From the NCBI GenBank assembly GCA_903908015.1, contig CAIVQI010000071.1, positions 1 through 13,336 of the forward strand: DNA of 13,336 nucleotides. The letters are read 5' to 3'. Both the position numbers and the translations under genes were made by a program. Within the stretch, counting starts at the first letter, position 1, and every line of letters begins with the position of its first letter. This stretch comes from an uncultured Bacteroidota bacterium. Lineage in GTDB: Bacteria > Bacteroidota > Bacteroidia > UBA7662. Below, in pieces: positions 1-6,503 of this stretch. The notes below the pieces were generated by a model, which had not been told where the DNA came from, did no database searches, and was given only the letters and a program-made list of their open reading frames with translations.

Positions 1-243
1 CCAACCCAAGAAGAAAAGACACAACGGGAGCGTGCCGAAAAAGAACGAGAACGAGCTGAAAAAGAATGGGAACGAGCTGAAAAAGAATGGGAACGAGCTG
101 AAAAAGAATGGGAACGTCAGCAAAAAGAGATAGCAGAAGCTTTGGTTATTCGAGAACGCGCTGAAAAAGAACAGGAACGCCAGAAGAAGGAAAAATTGGC
201 TGCTTACTTACGTTCCCTTGGTATCAACCCGGATGAGATTTGA
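1..243 (+). CDS. Uma2-like (DUF820) family protein, C-terminal part only
   Basis: This open frame runs in from the left edge and stops at TGA 241-243, giving 80 visible residues. Nearly all of it is a highly charged helix built from heptads such as ERAEKEW, ending in the tail LAAYLRSLGINPDEI. That combination of a Glu/Arg/Lys heptad region and a Y-L-R-x-x-G-I-x-P-D-E-I ending is typical of the C-terminus of cyanobacterial Uma2 (DUF820) proteins, which have a PD-(D/E)XK nuclease-like fold. The catalytic domain would lie upstream and is not in the window, so the family call rests on the tail alone. The protein is probably unrelated to the sugar genes that follow after a 151-bp gap. Confidence 0.6.
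   Translation, partial: PTQEEKTQRERAEKERERAEKEWERAEKEWERAEKEWERQQKEIAEALVIRERAEKEQERQKKEKLAAYLRSLGINPDEI
28..111 (+). repeat. 21-bp in-frame tandem repeat in the Uma2-like tail
   Basis: Three perfect tandem copies of a 21-bp unit occupy 49-69, 70-90 and 91-111. Each encodes the heptad ERAEKEW. A degenerate unit precedes them at 28-48, and related sequence follows to about 180. Identical nucleotide copies point to recent expansion. Because the unit is a multiple of three, changes in copy number would lengthen or shorten the charged helix without breaking the frame. Confidence 0.9.
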
Positions 244-278
244 ATCTCTAATGTGTAACCAGTCACAATCTCCACAGC

Positions 279-317
279 GGGCGATCGCATTTGCCCCCCG
301 GTGGAAGGCGATCGCCC
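279..317 (+). repeat. HIP1 pair forming an inverted repeat
   Basis: Two HIP1 octamers (GCGATCGC) at 281-288 and 308-315 are extended by G/C so that the 10-bp arms 279-288 and 308-317 are exact reverse complements across a 19-base gap. HIP1 is an over-represented palindrome of many cyanobacterial genomes and is the best lineage marker in this window. The arms could fold into a hairpin after the Uma2-like gene, but no T-run follows, so an intrinsic terminator is not supported. Confidence 0.85.
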
Positions 318-357
318 TAATTTCTTTTGGATCCTTCTATGCTTAATCTAAACCTAC

Positions 358-365
358 GCGATCGC
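358..365 (+). repeat. HIP1 octamer
   Basis: A third exact GCGATCGC lies 30 bp before the rfbF start. A fourth is inside rfbF at 480-487. By eye no further exact copies were found in the rest of the window. Confidence 0.85.
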
Positions 366-394
366 CCTTGACCCCAACCTTCCCGACTTAAATT

Positions 395-1171
395 ATGAAA
401 GCAGTTATTCTAGCTGGTGGATATGGTACTCGGTTGAGTGAGGAAACTCACCTAAAACCAAAGCCCATGGTAGAAATTGGCGATCGCCCGATTCTTTGGC
501 ACATTATGAAGTTATACTCGATCCATGGGGTTAATAACTTCATTATATGTTGTGGGTACAAAGGCTATGTCATTAAAGAGTACTTTGCCAACTATTTTTT
601 GCACATGTCCGATGTCACGTTTGACATGCAAATAAATGAAATGCAGGTGCATCAAAACTATGCGGAGCCCTGGAGAGTGACGCTCGTAGACACTGGGGAA
701 GACACCCTCACAGGTGGGCGATTAAAGCGAGTGCGGGATTACGTTAAAGACGACGATGCCTTTTGCTTTACCTACGGCGATGGCGTAAGTGATGTCAATA
801 TTACCGAACTCATTGCCTTTCACCGGAGTCATGGTAAAAAGGCCACCCTCACGGCAACCAGACCAACAGGTCGCTATGGGGCGCTAAAGTTTGCCGATAA
901 TGATGCCGTCGATTATTTTCAAGAAAAGCCAGATGGCGATGGCAGTTGGATTAACGGTGGTTTCTTTGTGTTGCACCCCGATGTGTTAGATCGGATTGCC
1001 GGGGACAACACGAGCTGGGAGGGGGAACCCTTGGTGGGGCTGGCCAAAGATGGTCAACTCTCGGCGTTTAAGCACTATGGCTTTTGGCAGCCGATGGATA
1101 CCCTGCGGGAGAAGGTAATGCTAAACGAGTTATGGAATAGTGGCAAGGCTCCTTGGAAGATTTGGGCATGA
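395..1171 (+). CDS. rfbF: Glucose-1-phosphate cytidylyltransferase
   Basis: This enzyme makes CDP-glucose and pyrophosphate from glucose-1-phosphate and CTP in the cytosol, the entry step to CDP-linked 6-deoxy sugars. The 258-residue length is normal for the family. Visible motifs are the nucleotide-binding loop LAGGYGTRLSEET (6-18) followed by KPKPMVEIG, the metal-binding region YGDGVSDV (127-134), EKP (177-179), NGGFF (187-191) and WQPMDTLRE (231-239). The pattern is that of RfbF/DdhA rather than the thymidylyl- or uridylyltransferases. The ATG at 395 starts directly at the conserved MKAVILAGG. No strong promoter or Shine-Dalgarno sequence is evident in front of it. Its stop overlaps the ATG of rfbG (ATGA at 1168-1171), so the two are probably translated together. 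A HIP1 site inside the gene (480-487) suggests long residence in a cyanobacterium. Confidence 0.96.
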   Translation: MKAVILAGGYGTRLSEETHLKPKPMVEIGDRPILWHIMKLYSIHGVNNFIICCGYKGYVIKEYFANYFLHMSDVTFDMQINEMQVHQNYAEPWRVTLVDTGEDTLTGGRLKRVRDYVKDDDAFCFTYGDGVSDVNITELIAFHRSHGKKATLTATRPTGRYGALKFADNDAVDYFQEKPDGDGSWINGGFFVLHPDVLDRIAGDNTSWEGEPLVGLAKDGQLSAFKHYGFWQPMDTLREKVMLNELWNSGKAPWKIWA

Positions 1172-2220
1172 GGCCGGATTTTTGGCAAGGGCGCTCGGTG
1201 TTTCTGACTGGGCACACGGGCTTTAAGGGGGGATGGATGGCGCTTTGGCTGTCACATTTGGGGGCCAAGGTATATGGTTACGCCCTATCTCCTCCGACGA
1301 CCCCTAACTTTTTCACCGAAACACAGCTTCAGGATCGCTTAGCTCAATCGACCCTCGGCGATATTCGCAATCTTGAAGCACTCACTCAAGCGATGCGACA
1401 GGCTCAGCCTTCGGTGGTTATCCATATGGCGGCTCAGCCGTTGGTGCGTGACTCTTACCAGGCTCCGGTGGAGACCTACGCGACGAATGTTATGGGCACA
1501 GTGAATGTTCTAGAAGCGGCCCGACAGACTGAGACGGTTCAGGCTATTGTCAATATCACGACGGATAAGTGTTACCAGAATCAAGAATGGATTTGGCCCT
1601 ATCGTGAAGTAGATCGACTGGGAGGTCATGATCCTTACTCCAGTAGCAAGGCCTGTGCTGAACTGGTGACGACGGCCTACCGCCATTCATTTTTGGCTGA
1701 TGCGGGTATTCATCTGGCCAGTGTACGAGCCGGGAATGTGATTGGCGGCGGCGATTGGGCTAAGGATCGCCTCATTCCTGATTTCCTGCGGGCACTTGAT
1801 GCAGGAGAAACGCTACGAGTTCGTTCCCCCCATGCCATTCGACCCTGGCAGCATGTCTTGGAACCGATTTCTGGCTACTTGCTCCTCGCTGAAAAGCTGA
1901 TTCCTGACGGTGAAGCCTATGCAGAAGCCTGGAATTTTGGCCCAGAGGAAGCTGATGCTAAGCCCGTATCCTGGATTGTGGATCGGCTTTGTAAAAAGGT
2001 TCCGGGGTCTCGCTGGGAATTGGAGGGAACACCCCAGCCCCACGAAGCGGGTTTGCTCAAACTGGATAGCGCCAAGGCTAGGTTCCAGCTAGGTTGGATA
2101 CCTCGCTGGAACCTTGAAACAGCGCTCGATAAAACCATAGAGTGGCATCAAGCCTGGAGACAGGGTCGATCCATGGCGGATGTGTCTATCCAACAACTTG
2201 AATCTTATCTGGCGGCATGA
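1168..2220 (+). CDS. rfbG: CDP-glucose 4,6-dehydratase
   Basis: This short-chain dehydrogenase-type enzyme turns CDP-glucose into CDP-4-keto-6-deoxyglucose, using bound NAD. From the ATG at 1168 it is 350 residues, a usual length. The NAD-binding loop is GHTGFKG (15-21), the catalytic set is T132/D133/K134 with Y157-S-S-S-K161, and RAGNVIGGGDW (187-197) is a hallmark of this subfamily. An upstream in-frame TTG at 1153 would add five residues. The ATG is preferred because it overlaps the rfbF stop as ATGA, has GGAAGA at 1155-1160 as a ribosome binding site, and gives the N-terminus MRPDFWQG that matches relatives from memory. It overlaps the next gene by four bases (ATGA at 2217-2220), continuing the coupled operon. 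Confidence 0.95.
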   Translation: MRPDFWQGRSVFLTGHTGFKGGWMALWLSHLGAKVYGYALSPPTTPNFFTETQLQDRLAQSTLGDIRNLEALTQAMRQAQPSVVIHMAAQPLVRDSYQAPVETYATNVMGTVNVLEAARQTETVQAIVNITTDKCYQNQEWIWPYREVDRLGGHDPYSSSKACAELVTTAYRHSFLADAGIHLASVRAGNVIGGGDWAKDRLIPDFLRALDAGETLRVRSPHAIRPWQHVLEPISGYLLLAEKLIPDGEAYAEAWNFGPEEADAKPVSWIVDRLCKKVPGSRWELEGTPQPHEAGLLKLDSAKARFQLGWIPRWNLETALDKTIEWHQAWRQGRSMADVSIQQLESYLAA

Positions 2221-2777
2221 GTCGATTTACTATTCAACCCACGCCTATGGTTGGGCTGTATGAATTGCTTCGGCACCCCCTGGGTGATGAGCGGGGCTTT
2301 TTAGAGCGTTTGTTCTGCCAGGAAACGCTGGGTAGCCTGTTGTCCGGGAAATCTATCCGTCAGGTTAACCACACCCTAACCCGCAAGGAGGGTGCGGTTC
2401 GAGGCTTGCATTTCCAGTATCCTCCCCATGCGGAAACGAAGATTGTGACCTGTATCAAGGGAAGGGTGTGGGATGTGGCCGTTGATCTGCGACAGGGATC
2501 GCCGACGTTTTTACAGCACCAGGCGTTAGTCTTGTCCGAGGAAAATCTTCGCAGTTTCTTGATTCCGGAAGGATTTGCCCATGGCTTTCAAACGTTGACG
2601 CCTGACTGTGAAATGCTCTATCTTCATACGGCAGATTACCAGTCCGGGGCCGAAGGGGCGCTCAATGCCCTTGACCCACAACTTGCCATTGCTTGGCCCC
2701 AGCCGATCACGGAGCGGTCTGCCCGTGACCAAAAGCACCCTATGCTCACCCAAGACTTCCTAGGAATTACCCTGTGA
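2217..2777 (+). CDS. RmlC-type NDP-4-keto-6-deoxyhexose 3,5-epimerase family protein
   Basis: This is a cupin-type sugar epimerase of the dTDP-4-dehydrorhamnose 3,5-epimerase family, 186 residues and full length. Recognisable elements are DERGFLERLF (24-33), RGLHFQYPPH (62-71) with the probable catalytic base H65, the KGRVWDVAVDLRQGSPT block (81-97), and Y135 in MLYLHTADY, the tyrosine position of true epimerases. The ending DPQLAIAWP is also typical. Because it lies between rfbG and a sugar C-methyltransferase, the substrate is more likely CDP-4-keto-6-deoxyglucose or its methylated product than dTDP-sugar. Whether it acts at C3, C5 or both cannot be read from the sequence. It overlaps rfbG by four bases, and its stop shares one base with the next start. 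Confidence 0.88.
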   Translation: MSRFTIQPTPMVGLYELLRHPLGDERGFLERLFCQETLGSLLSGKSIRQVNHTLTRKEGAVRGLHFQYPPHAETKIVTCIKGRVWDVAVDLRQGSPTFLQHQALVLSEENLRSFLIPEGFAHGFQTLTPDCEMLYLHTADYQSGAEGALNALDPQLAIAWPQPITERSARDQKHPMLTQDFLGITL

Positions 2778-4003
2778 TGAACTGCCGCCACTGCGGAACA
2801 CCTCTACGCCATACTTTTCTGGATTTGGGGTTTGCGCCGCCTTCCAATGCCTATCTAAGCCCAGAGGCTCTGGAGCGGCCTGAAGTCTACTATCCGCTGA
2901 AGGTGAAGGTGTGTGACCACTGCTGGTTAGTGCAAACCGAGGACTATGCGGAGGCCGATGCGTTATTTACGCCGGACTATGCCTACTTTTCCAGTACGTC
3001 GGCAGGCTGGCTAGCCCATGCCCAGCGCTATGCGGCCAAGATGATCGCCATGATGGGGCTTAATGGCGATAGCCATGTGATTGAGGTCGCCTCCAATGAT
3101 GGGTATTTGCTGCGCAATTTCGTAGAGGCTGGGATACCCTGTTTGGGCATTGAACCGACGGATAGTACGGCAGATGCGGCAGAGCAGCTAGGGATTCCGG
3201 TACTGCGCGAGTTTTTTGGGGAGTCGCTAGGCCAACGGTTGGCTTCTGAGGGGAAGCAATCTGACCTCATCGCTGGCAACAATGTCTATGCCCATGTCCC
3301 CGATATTAATGACTTCACACGAGGGCTGAAGGCGGCGCTTAAGCCGAGCGGTACCATTACCCTAGAATTTCCCCATCTGATGCGGCTGCTCGAACAGACG
3401 CAGTTCGATACCATCTACCACGAGCATTTTTCCTACCTTTCCCTCTATACCGTGAGCCGCATCTTTGCGGCGGCAGGGCTACGGGTATGGGATGTGGAGG
3501 AGTTACCAACCCACGGCGGTAGTCTCCGCATCTATGGGTGCCATGACCAAGCTCCCCGAGAAACCCAACCTGCTGTACATCAGCTACTCCAAGCAGAAGC
3601 TGAGGCTGGATTACAACAACTCACTACCTATCTCCAGTTTCAGGCAAAAGCCGACCAGGTCAAGAATGATTTACTGAGATTCCTAATCGAACAGAAAAAT
3701 AACGGCAAGAGAGTGGTCGCCTATGGAGCTGCTGCGAAGGGAAATACGCTGTTAAATTATGCCGGTGTCAAGCCAGATCTATTGGCTTTTGTATGTGATG
3801 CAGCCACTGCCAAACAAGGAAAATGGATGCCAGGGAGTCACATTCCTATTTTTCCGCCAGAGCATCTTACGGAATCCACACCTGATTATGTTTTGATTCT
3901 ACCCTGGAACATCGCTGAAGAGGTTAAGCAGCAAAATAGCCATCTCAAACAAGATGGAGTCAAGTTTGTGACGGCTGTGCCCAAGTTGTGTATTCATTCA
4001 TAA
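2777..4003 (+). CDS. Zinc-containing sugar C-methyltransferase (TylCIII/TcaB9/EvaC type)
   Basis: This 408-residue SAM-dependent enzyme is predicted to add a methyl group to a carbon next to the 4-keto group of an NDP-sugar, usually C3. The three-part layout of the family is visible. An N-terminal zinc site has C3-x2-C6 and C46-x2-C49. The SAM domain has EVASNDGYLL (103-112). The conserved HEHFSYLS (215-222) supplies the presumed catalytic histidine. The C-terminal Rossmann-like domain carries AYGAAAKGNTLLN (315-327). The ATG at 2777 overlaps the previous stop (TGATG) and is preferred to the GTG at 2774. By hand count, G+C falls from about 55-60% in the 5' two thirds to about 40-48% after roughly 3600, possibly a mosaic join. 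A 14-bp palindrome (4001-4014) covers the stop codon. Confidence 0.92.
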   Translation: MNCRHCGTPLRHTFLDLGFAPPSNAYLSPEALERPEVYYPLKVKVCDHCWLVQTEDYAEADALFTPDYAYFSSTSAGWLAHAQRYAAKMIAMMGLNGDSHVIEVASNDGYLLRNFVEAGIPCLGIEPTDSTADAAEQLGIPVLREFFGESLGQRLASEGKQSDLIAGNNVYAHVPDINDFTRGLKAALKPSGTITLEFPHLMRLLEQTQFDTIYHEHFSYLSLYTVSRIFAAAGLRVWDVEELPTHGGSLRIYGCHDQAPRETQPAVHQLLQAEAEAGLQQLTTYLQFQAKADQVKNDLLRFLIEQKNNGKRVVAYGAAAKGNTLLNYAGVKPDLLAFVCDAATAKQGKWMPGSHIPIFPPEHLTESTPDYVLILPWNIAEEVKQQNSHLKQDGVKFVTAVPKLCIHS

Positions 4004-4088
4004 GGATATCCTTAAAATCAAACATCACGGACTATCTATTAACTAAGTCATCGCTCTAAACTCAAATATACAAGCATCAACCTCTATC

Positions 4089-4526
4089 ATGAAATCACAA
4101 CATGATCTAGACTTTTATTTATGGACTCAAGCCACAGCACAAGCCTTGCGGTCAGGTCGCTTTAGTCAACTTGAACTAGATTACCTGATTGAAGAAGTTG
4201 AAGATATGGGAAATAGCCAAAAAGATGCCTTAGAGAGTAACTTAATTCGACTTCTTCAACACTTGATTAAGTGGAAATATCAACCTAAAAAACGTTCTAA
4301 TAGCTGGAAAGCATCGATCACTGAGCATAGTCTAGGTCTCAATAAGGCTTTCAAGAAGAGCCCAAGTCTGCGTCGATACTTTGATGAGATTCTGGAAGAA
4401 TGCTATGAAGACGCTCGTCTAATAGCATCTCGTGAAACAGGTCTAGCTTTAAGTGTCTTTCCTCAAGAATGCCCCTTTGAATCCGAGAGTATTTTAGACC
4501 CTCAGTATTTGCCCGAGTCAGATTAA
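4089..4526 (+). CDS. DUF29 family protein (first copy)
   Basis: This 145-residue soluble protein matches the DUF29 family, which is abundant in cyanobacteria and has no established function. Seen are the opening D-x-D-F-Y-L-W (6-12), the acidic pair in LIEEVEDM (33-40), the core LIKWKYQPKKRSNSW (59-73), SPSLRRY (91-97) and ETGL (116-119). There is no signal peptide or membrane segment. It sits 85 bp after the C-methyltransferase and 83 bp before a second DUF29 gene. Neither gap holds a clear promoter or terminator. A role in glycan synthesis is not suggested by the sequence; DUF29 genes are often scattered and duplicated, so this pair may be a passenger insertion. Confidence 0.88.
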   Translation: MKSQHDLDFYLWTQATAQALRSGRFSQLELDYLIEEVEDMGNSQKDALESNLIRLLQHLIKWKYQPKKRSNSWKASITEHSLGLNKAFKKSPSLRRYFDEILEECYEDARLIASRETGLALSVFPQECPFESESILDPQYLPESD

Positions 4527-4609
4527 ATTTGTTTGCGATTAATGTACTAGCATAACACCTTGATAAACTTGCTTAGCGATAGCAACAGCGATAATCCCCA
4601 ACATAAGTG

Positions 4610-5032
4610 ATGACTACTTTATACGAACAAGATTTTGCTTTGTGGTCGGAGCAAATGGCTGAGTTAATCGCAAGTGGGCAGTTTGATAAGCTAGATATCG
4701 CAAACTTGGTGGAGGAAATCAAAGACTTGTCTAAGCGCGAACGAGATCGCCTCTTCAGTAGCCTACGGTTAATCTTGCATCATTTATTGAAGTGGGACTA
4801 TCAACCCAAATTGCGTTCGAGAAGCTGGCTAATGACCATTCAGAGCGAAAGATCTAACATTGAGGACTATTTAGAAGATAGCCCTAGCCTGAAAAAATAT
4901 ATGACCGAAGAAACTTTACTGAAGCTGTATAAAAAAGCTTGTTTAGATGCGATGGTCGAAACAGGTATTGAGATACCTGATCATTGTACTTACACACTTA
5001 GCGACGTTGTGAGCCGTTATCTGACCTTATAG
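4610..5032 (+). CDS. DUF29 family protein (second copy)
   Basis: This 140-residue DUF29 protein is a diverged paralogue of the preceding gene. It aligns without large gaps: DFALW (8-12), LVEEIKDL (33-40), LLKWDYQPKLRSRSW (59-73), SPSLKKY (91-97) and ETGI (117-120). The ATG at 4610 is chosen over the GTG at 4607 because MTTLYEQDF is the usual DUF29 start. Identity between the two copies is moderate only, so this is not a recent tandem duplication. The function is unknown. The next gene starts 43 bp downstream. Confidence 0.88.
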   Translation: MTTLYEQDFALWSEQMAELIASGQFDKLDIANLVEEIKDLSKRERDRLFSSLRLILHHLLKWDYQPKLRSRSWLMTIQSERSNIEDYLEDSPSLKKYMTEETLLKLYKKACLDAMVETGIEIPDHCTYTLSDVVSRYLTL

Positions 5033-5075
5033 AAAAGATGTGTTAAAAGTAGACAGCTTCGGAGCTATCCCATAA

Positions 5076-5930
5076 ATGACCAAGGTTCTTATAACAGGCG
5101 CGAGTGGTTTTGTCGGCACTCAAATTCTCAAGGCTTTATCAAGCGCTGATGTTGAACTCTTACCTTTAGTTCGCCATGGCAAGGAAGCTTGTATTCCAAC
5201 CTTGTCTAATCTTGAGCGGATTGTAACGACTGCTGATCTATTTCAGGAAAGTGAGTCTTGGTGGACTGAACAGTGCCATGATATCGATACAATTATTCAT
5301 GCCGCTTGGTATGCAGAGCCGGGTAAGTATCTACAGGCATCCCAAAATATAGACTGTTTGCTTGGATCTCTGCGTTTAGCCAAAGGTGCGGCTATGGCTG
5401 GAGTTAGGCGTTTTATTGGGATAGGCACATGTTTTGAATATGACTTGTCTCACAGGGTCCTTTCTGTGGAGACACCGCTCAAACCAGTGACACCCTACGC
5501 TGCATCAAAAGCCGCCTTGTACCTTCAGTTGTCGCAGTGGTTTCCCCTTCAGTCTATCGAGTTTGCTTGGTGTAGACTATTTTACTTGTATGGTGAAGGT
5601 GAGGATAAGCGCCGACTTGTGCCTTATCTGCGCCAGCAGCTTGAAAAAGGTGAGCCAGTCGAACTAACCAGCGGTCGGCAGATTCGAGACTTTCTAGACG
5701 TGAGCGAGGCCGGAAAACAAATTGCTGATATTGCATTGTCCTCTCAAGTAGGGGCAATCAATATTTGTTCAGGTAGCCCAATAACCGTCAGGCAGTTTGC
5801 TGAACAGATAGCACATGAGTATGGTCGTCGCGATTTGCTTCGCTTTGGAGTACGGCCTGATAACTTGGTTGATCCGCCGTGTGTCCTTGGAATAGCTGGC
5901 TCTTCCGGATCTCTGGTTAAAACTGTATAA
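5076..5930 (+). CDS. NAD-dependent epimerase/dehydratase family protein, possible CDP-sugar 4-ketoreductase
   Basis: This is an extended short-chain dehydrogenase with the nucleotide loop TGASGFVG (7-14), HAAW (75-78), GTCFEY (117-122) and the catalytic Y141-A-A-S-K145. As the only such reductase seen after the CDP-sugar genes, it is a good candidate to reduce the 4-keto group of the methylated sugar; this is inference. GGAG at 5061-5064 may serve as the ribosome binding site. The last ten residues (275-284) are read from a 133-bp inserted element that starts at 5898. If the element and one target copy are removed, the protein would end LGIANL after 276 residues, so the insertion replaced the natural tail while leaving the catalytic part intact. 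A 3' fragment of a homologue follows at about 6091. Confidence 0.85.
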   Translation: MTKVLITGASGFVGTQILKALSSADVELLPLVRHGKEACIPTLSNLERIVTTADLFQESESWWTEQCHDIDTIIHAAWYAEPGKYLQASQNIDCLLGSLRLAKGAAMAGVRRFIGIGTCFEYDLSHRVLSVETPLKPVTPYAASKAALYLQLSQWFPLQSIEFAWCRLFYLYGEGEDKRRLVPYLRQQLEKGEPVELTSGRQIRDFLDVSEAGKQIADIALSSQVGAINICSGSPITVRQFAEQIAHEYGRRDLLRFGVRPDNLVDPPCVLGIAGSSGSLVKTV

Positions 5931-6038
5931 GGAGATACAATTTGATTTTACTGAACTAGCCAAAAGCCTTGCTACACCTAGACATTAGCTTTTCTTAAGC
6001 CTGTCTTATCACCCTAAACCCGGAAGAGCCGAATAGCT
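5890..6038. repeat. 8-bp target-site duplication of MITE-like element 1
   Basis: GAATAGCT occurs directly before (5890-5897) and directly after (6031-6038) the 133-bp element. It is exact, and no such repeat would be expected in a coding sequence without insertion. Confidence 0.85.
5898..6030. mobile_element. MITE-like element 1 (133 bp, ISL3-like ends)
   Basis: The element has perfect 11-bp terminal inverted repeats, GGCTCTTCCGG at 5898-5908 and its complement at 6020-6030. Imperfect pairing extends further inward (about 19 of 25 positions). It is flanked by a perfect 8-bp direct repeat GAATAGCT (5890-5897 and 6031-6038). It encodes no protein. Ends beginning GGCTCTT and an 8-bp target duplication are what ISL3-family transposases produce, so it may be a non-autonomous ISL3 derivative; that family link is from memory. 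It lies in the last codons of the preceding dehydrogenase gene and supplies its new C-terminus and stop codon. Confidence 0.85.
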
Positions 6039-6063
6039 AACCTATAAGCTTTATGGCAAGCTA

Positions 6064-6348
6064 ATGAAAAAGCTACTTTATTATCAAGATCAATTTCGGG
6101 ACTACCTTAATGTGCAGGAAGCTGGTAAAATAATTGTGAATGCAGCGCTCCTCGGCTCGGTTCAAGGGCCGTTGAATGTTTGTTCTGGAATTCCGATTAC
6201 GGTTAGACAGTTGGCGGAACAAGTCGCCGATGATTTTGGTCGTAGGGATTTGTTAAGGTTCGGCGCTAGACCTGACAATTTAGTTGATCCTCCTTGTATA
6301 ATTGGCAGGGTAAGCGCAAGAAAAAATGTGCCAAAGTATGGTATGTAA
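6064..6348 (+). pseudogene. 3' fragment of a second NAD-dependent epimerase/dehydratase gene
   Basis: The open frame encodes 94 residues. From about residue 10 (QFRDYLNVQEAGK) to about residue 80 it matches residues 203-272 of the dehydrogenase just upstream, including PITVRQ, GRRDLLRFG and RPDNLVDPPC. The nucleotide-binding loop and the YxxxK site are missing, so it cannot be an active enzyme. Third-position differences are frequent, so it is not a recent copy of its neighbour but a piece of a diverged homologue. The final 14 codons are read from a second inserted element at 6306. Removing that element would restore an ending of IIGLCLV and a stop at about 6476-6478. Possible translation from ATG 6064 yields only a fragment. 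It may mark the edge of an exchanged cassette. Confidence 0.85.
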
Positions 6349-6452
6349 CTGTAAAGATTGTCGATAGTGAATCTCCAATCTCAATAGTGCTGCTGTCAGT
6401 ACTAGACTTGTTGCGAATATCCTCCTTCTTATTGATTCTTGCGCTTACCCTG
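6306..6452. mobile_element. MITE-like element 2 (147 bp, 10-bp target duplication)
   Basis: Perfect 17-bp terminal inverted repeats begin CAGGGTAAGCGCAAGAA at 6306-6322 and have their complement at 6436-6452. A perfect 10-bp direct repeat GTATAATTGG flanks the element. It has no coding capacity. Ends starting CAGGG with 8-10 bp duplications are compatible with ISAs1-family activity, but this assignment is tentative. It differs in ends and duplication length from the 133-bp element 276 bp upstream, so a different transposase must have moved it. It interrupts the last codons of the dehydrogenase fragment. Confidence 0.9.
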
Positions 6453-6459
6453 GTATAAT
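6432..6459 (+). promoter_or_regulatory. Candidate hybrid promoter at the right end of MITE-like element 2
   Basis: TTGATT (6432-6437) inside the element and a perfect TATAAT (6454-6459) in the right target duplication are separated by 16 bases, a plausible sigma-70-type arrangement with a four-of-six match at -35. The -10 ends 44 bases before the radical SAM ATG at 6504. The left target copy also has TATAAT, but there the nearest TTGA-box is only 7 bases away, so the insertion would have created the pairing. Confidence 0.45.
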
Positions 6460-6503
6460 TGGATTGTGTTTAGTTTGATCTAAACATCAAAAAGGTAACT
6501 GTT

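Larger units (their letters stand above)
6296..6462. repeat. 10-bp target-site duplication of MITE-like element 2
   Basis: GTATAATTGG is present at 6296-6305 and again at 6453-6462, directly against the terminal repeats of the 147-bp element. Each copy contains TATAAT. Confidence 0.9.

Noticed and set aside
49..111. Tandem 21-bp units as a CRISPR array
   Set aside because: Units are contiguous without spacers, in frame and coding for a heptad.
279..317. HIP1 inverted repeat as a rho-independent terminator
   Set aside because: No T-run follows the second arm, the loop is 19 bases, and HIP1 sites are scattered palindromes in such genomes.
368..394. TTGACC with a TAAATT box before rfbF as a promoter
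   Set aside because: The spacer is 15 bases and the -10 box abuts the ATG, so transcription would start inside the gene.
4001..4014. 14-bp palindrome TAAGGATATCCTTA as an operator or terminator
   Set aside because: It has no loop and no T-run and covers the stop codon; a single short palindrome is not enough evidence.
5929..5959. AAGGAG followed by a TTG as a tiny gene inside MITE-like element 1
   Set aside because: The frame stops after five codons and has no support.
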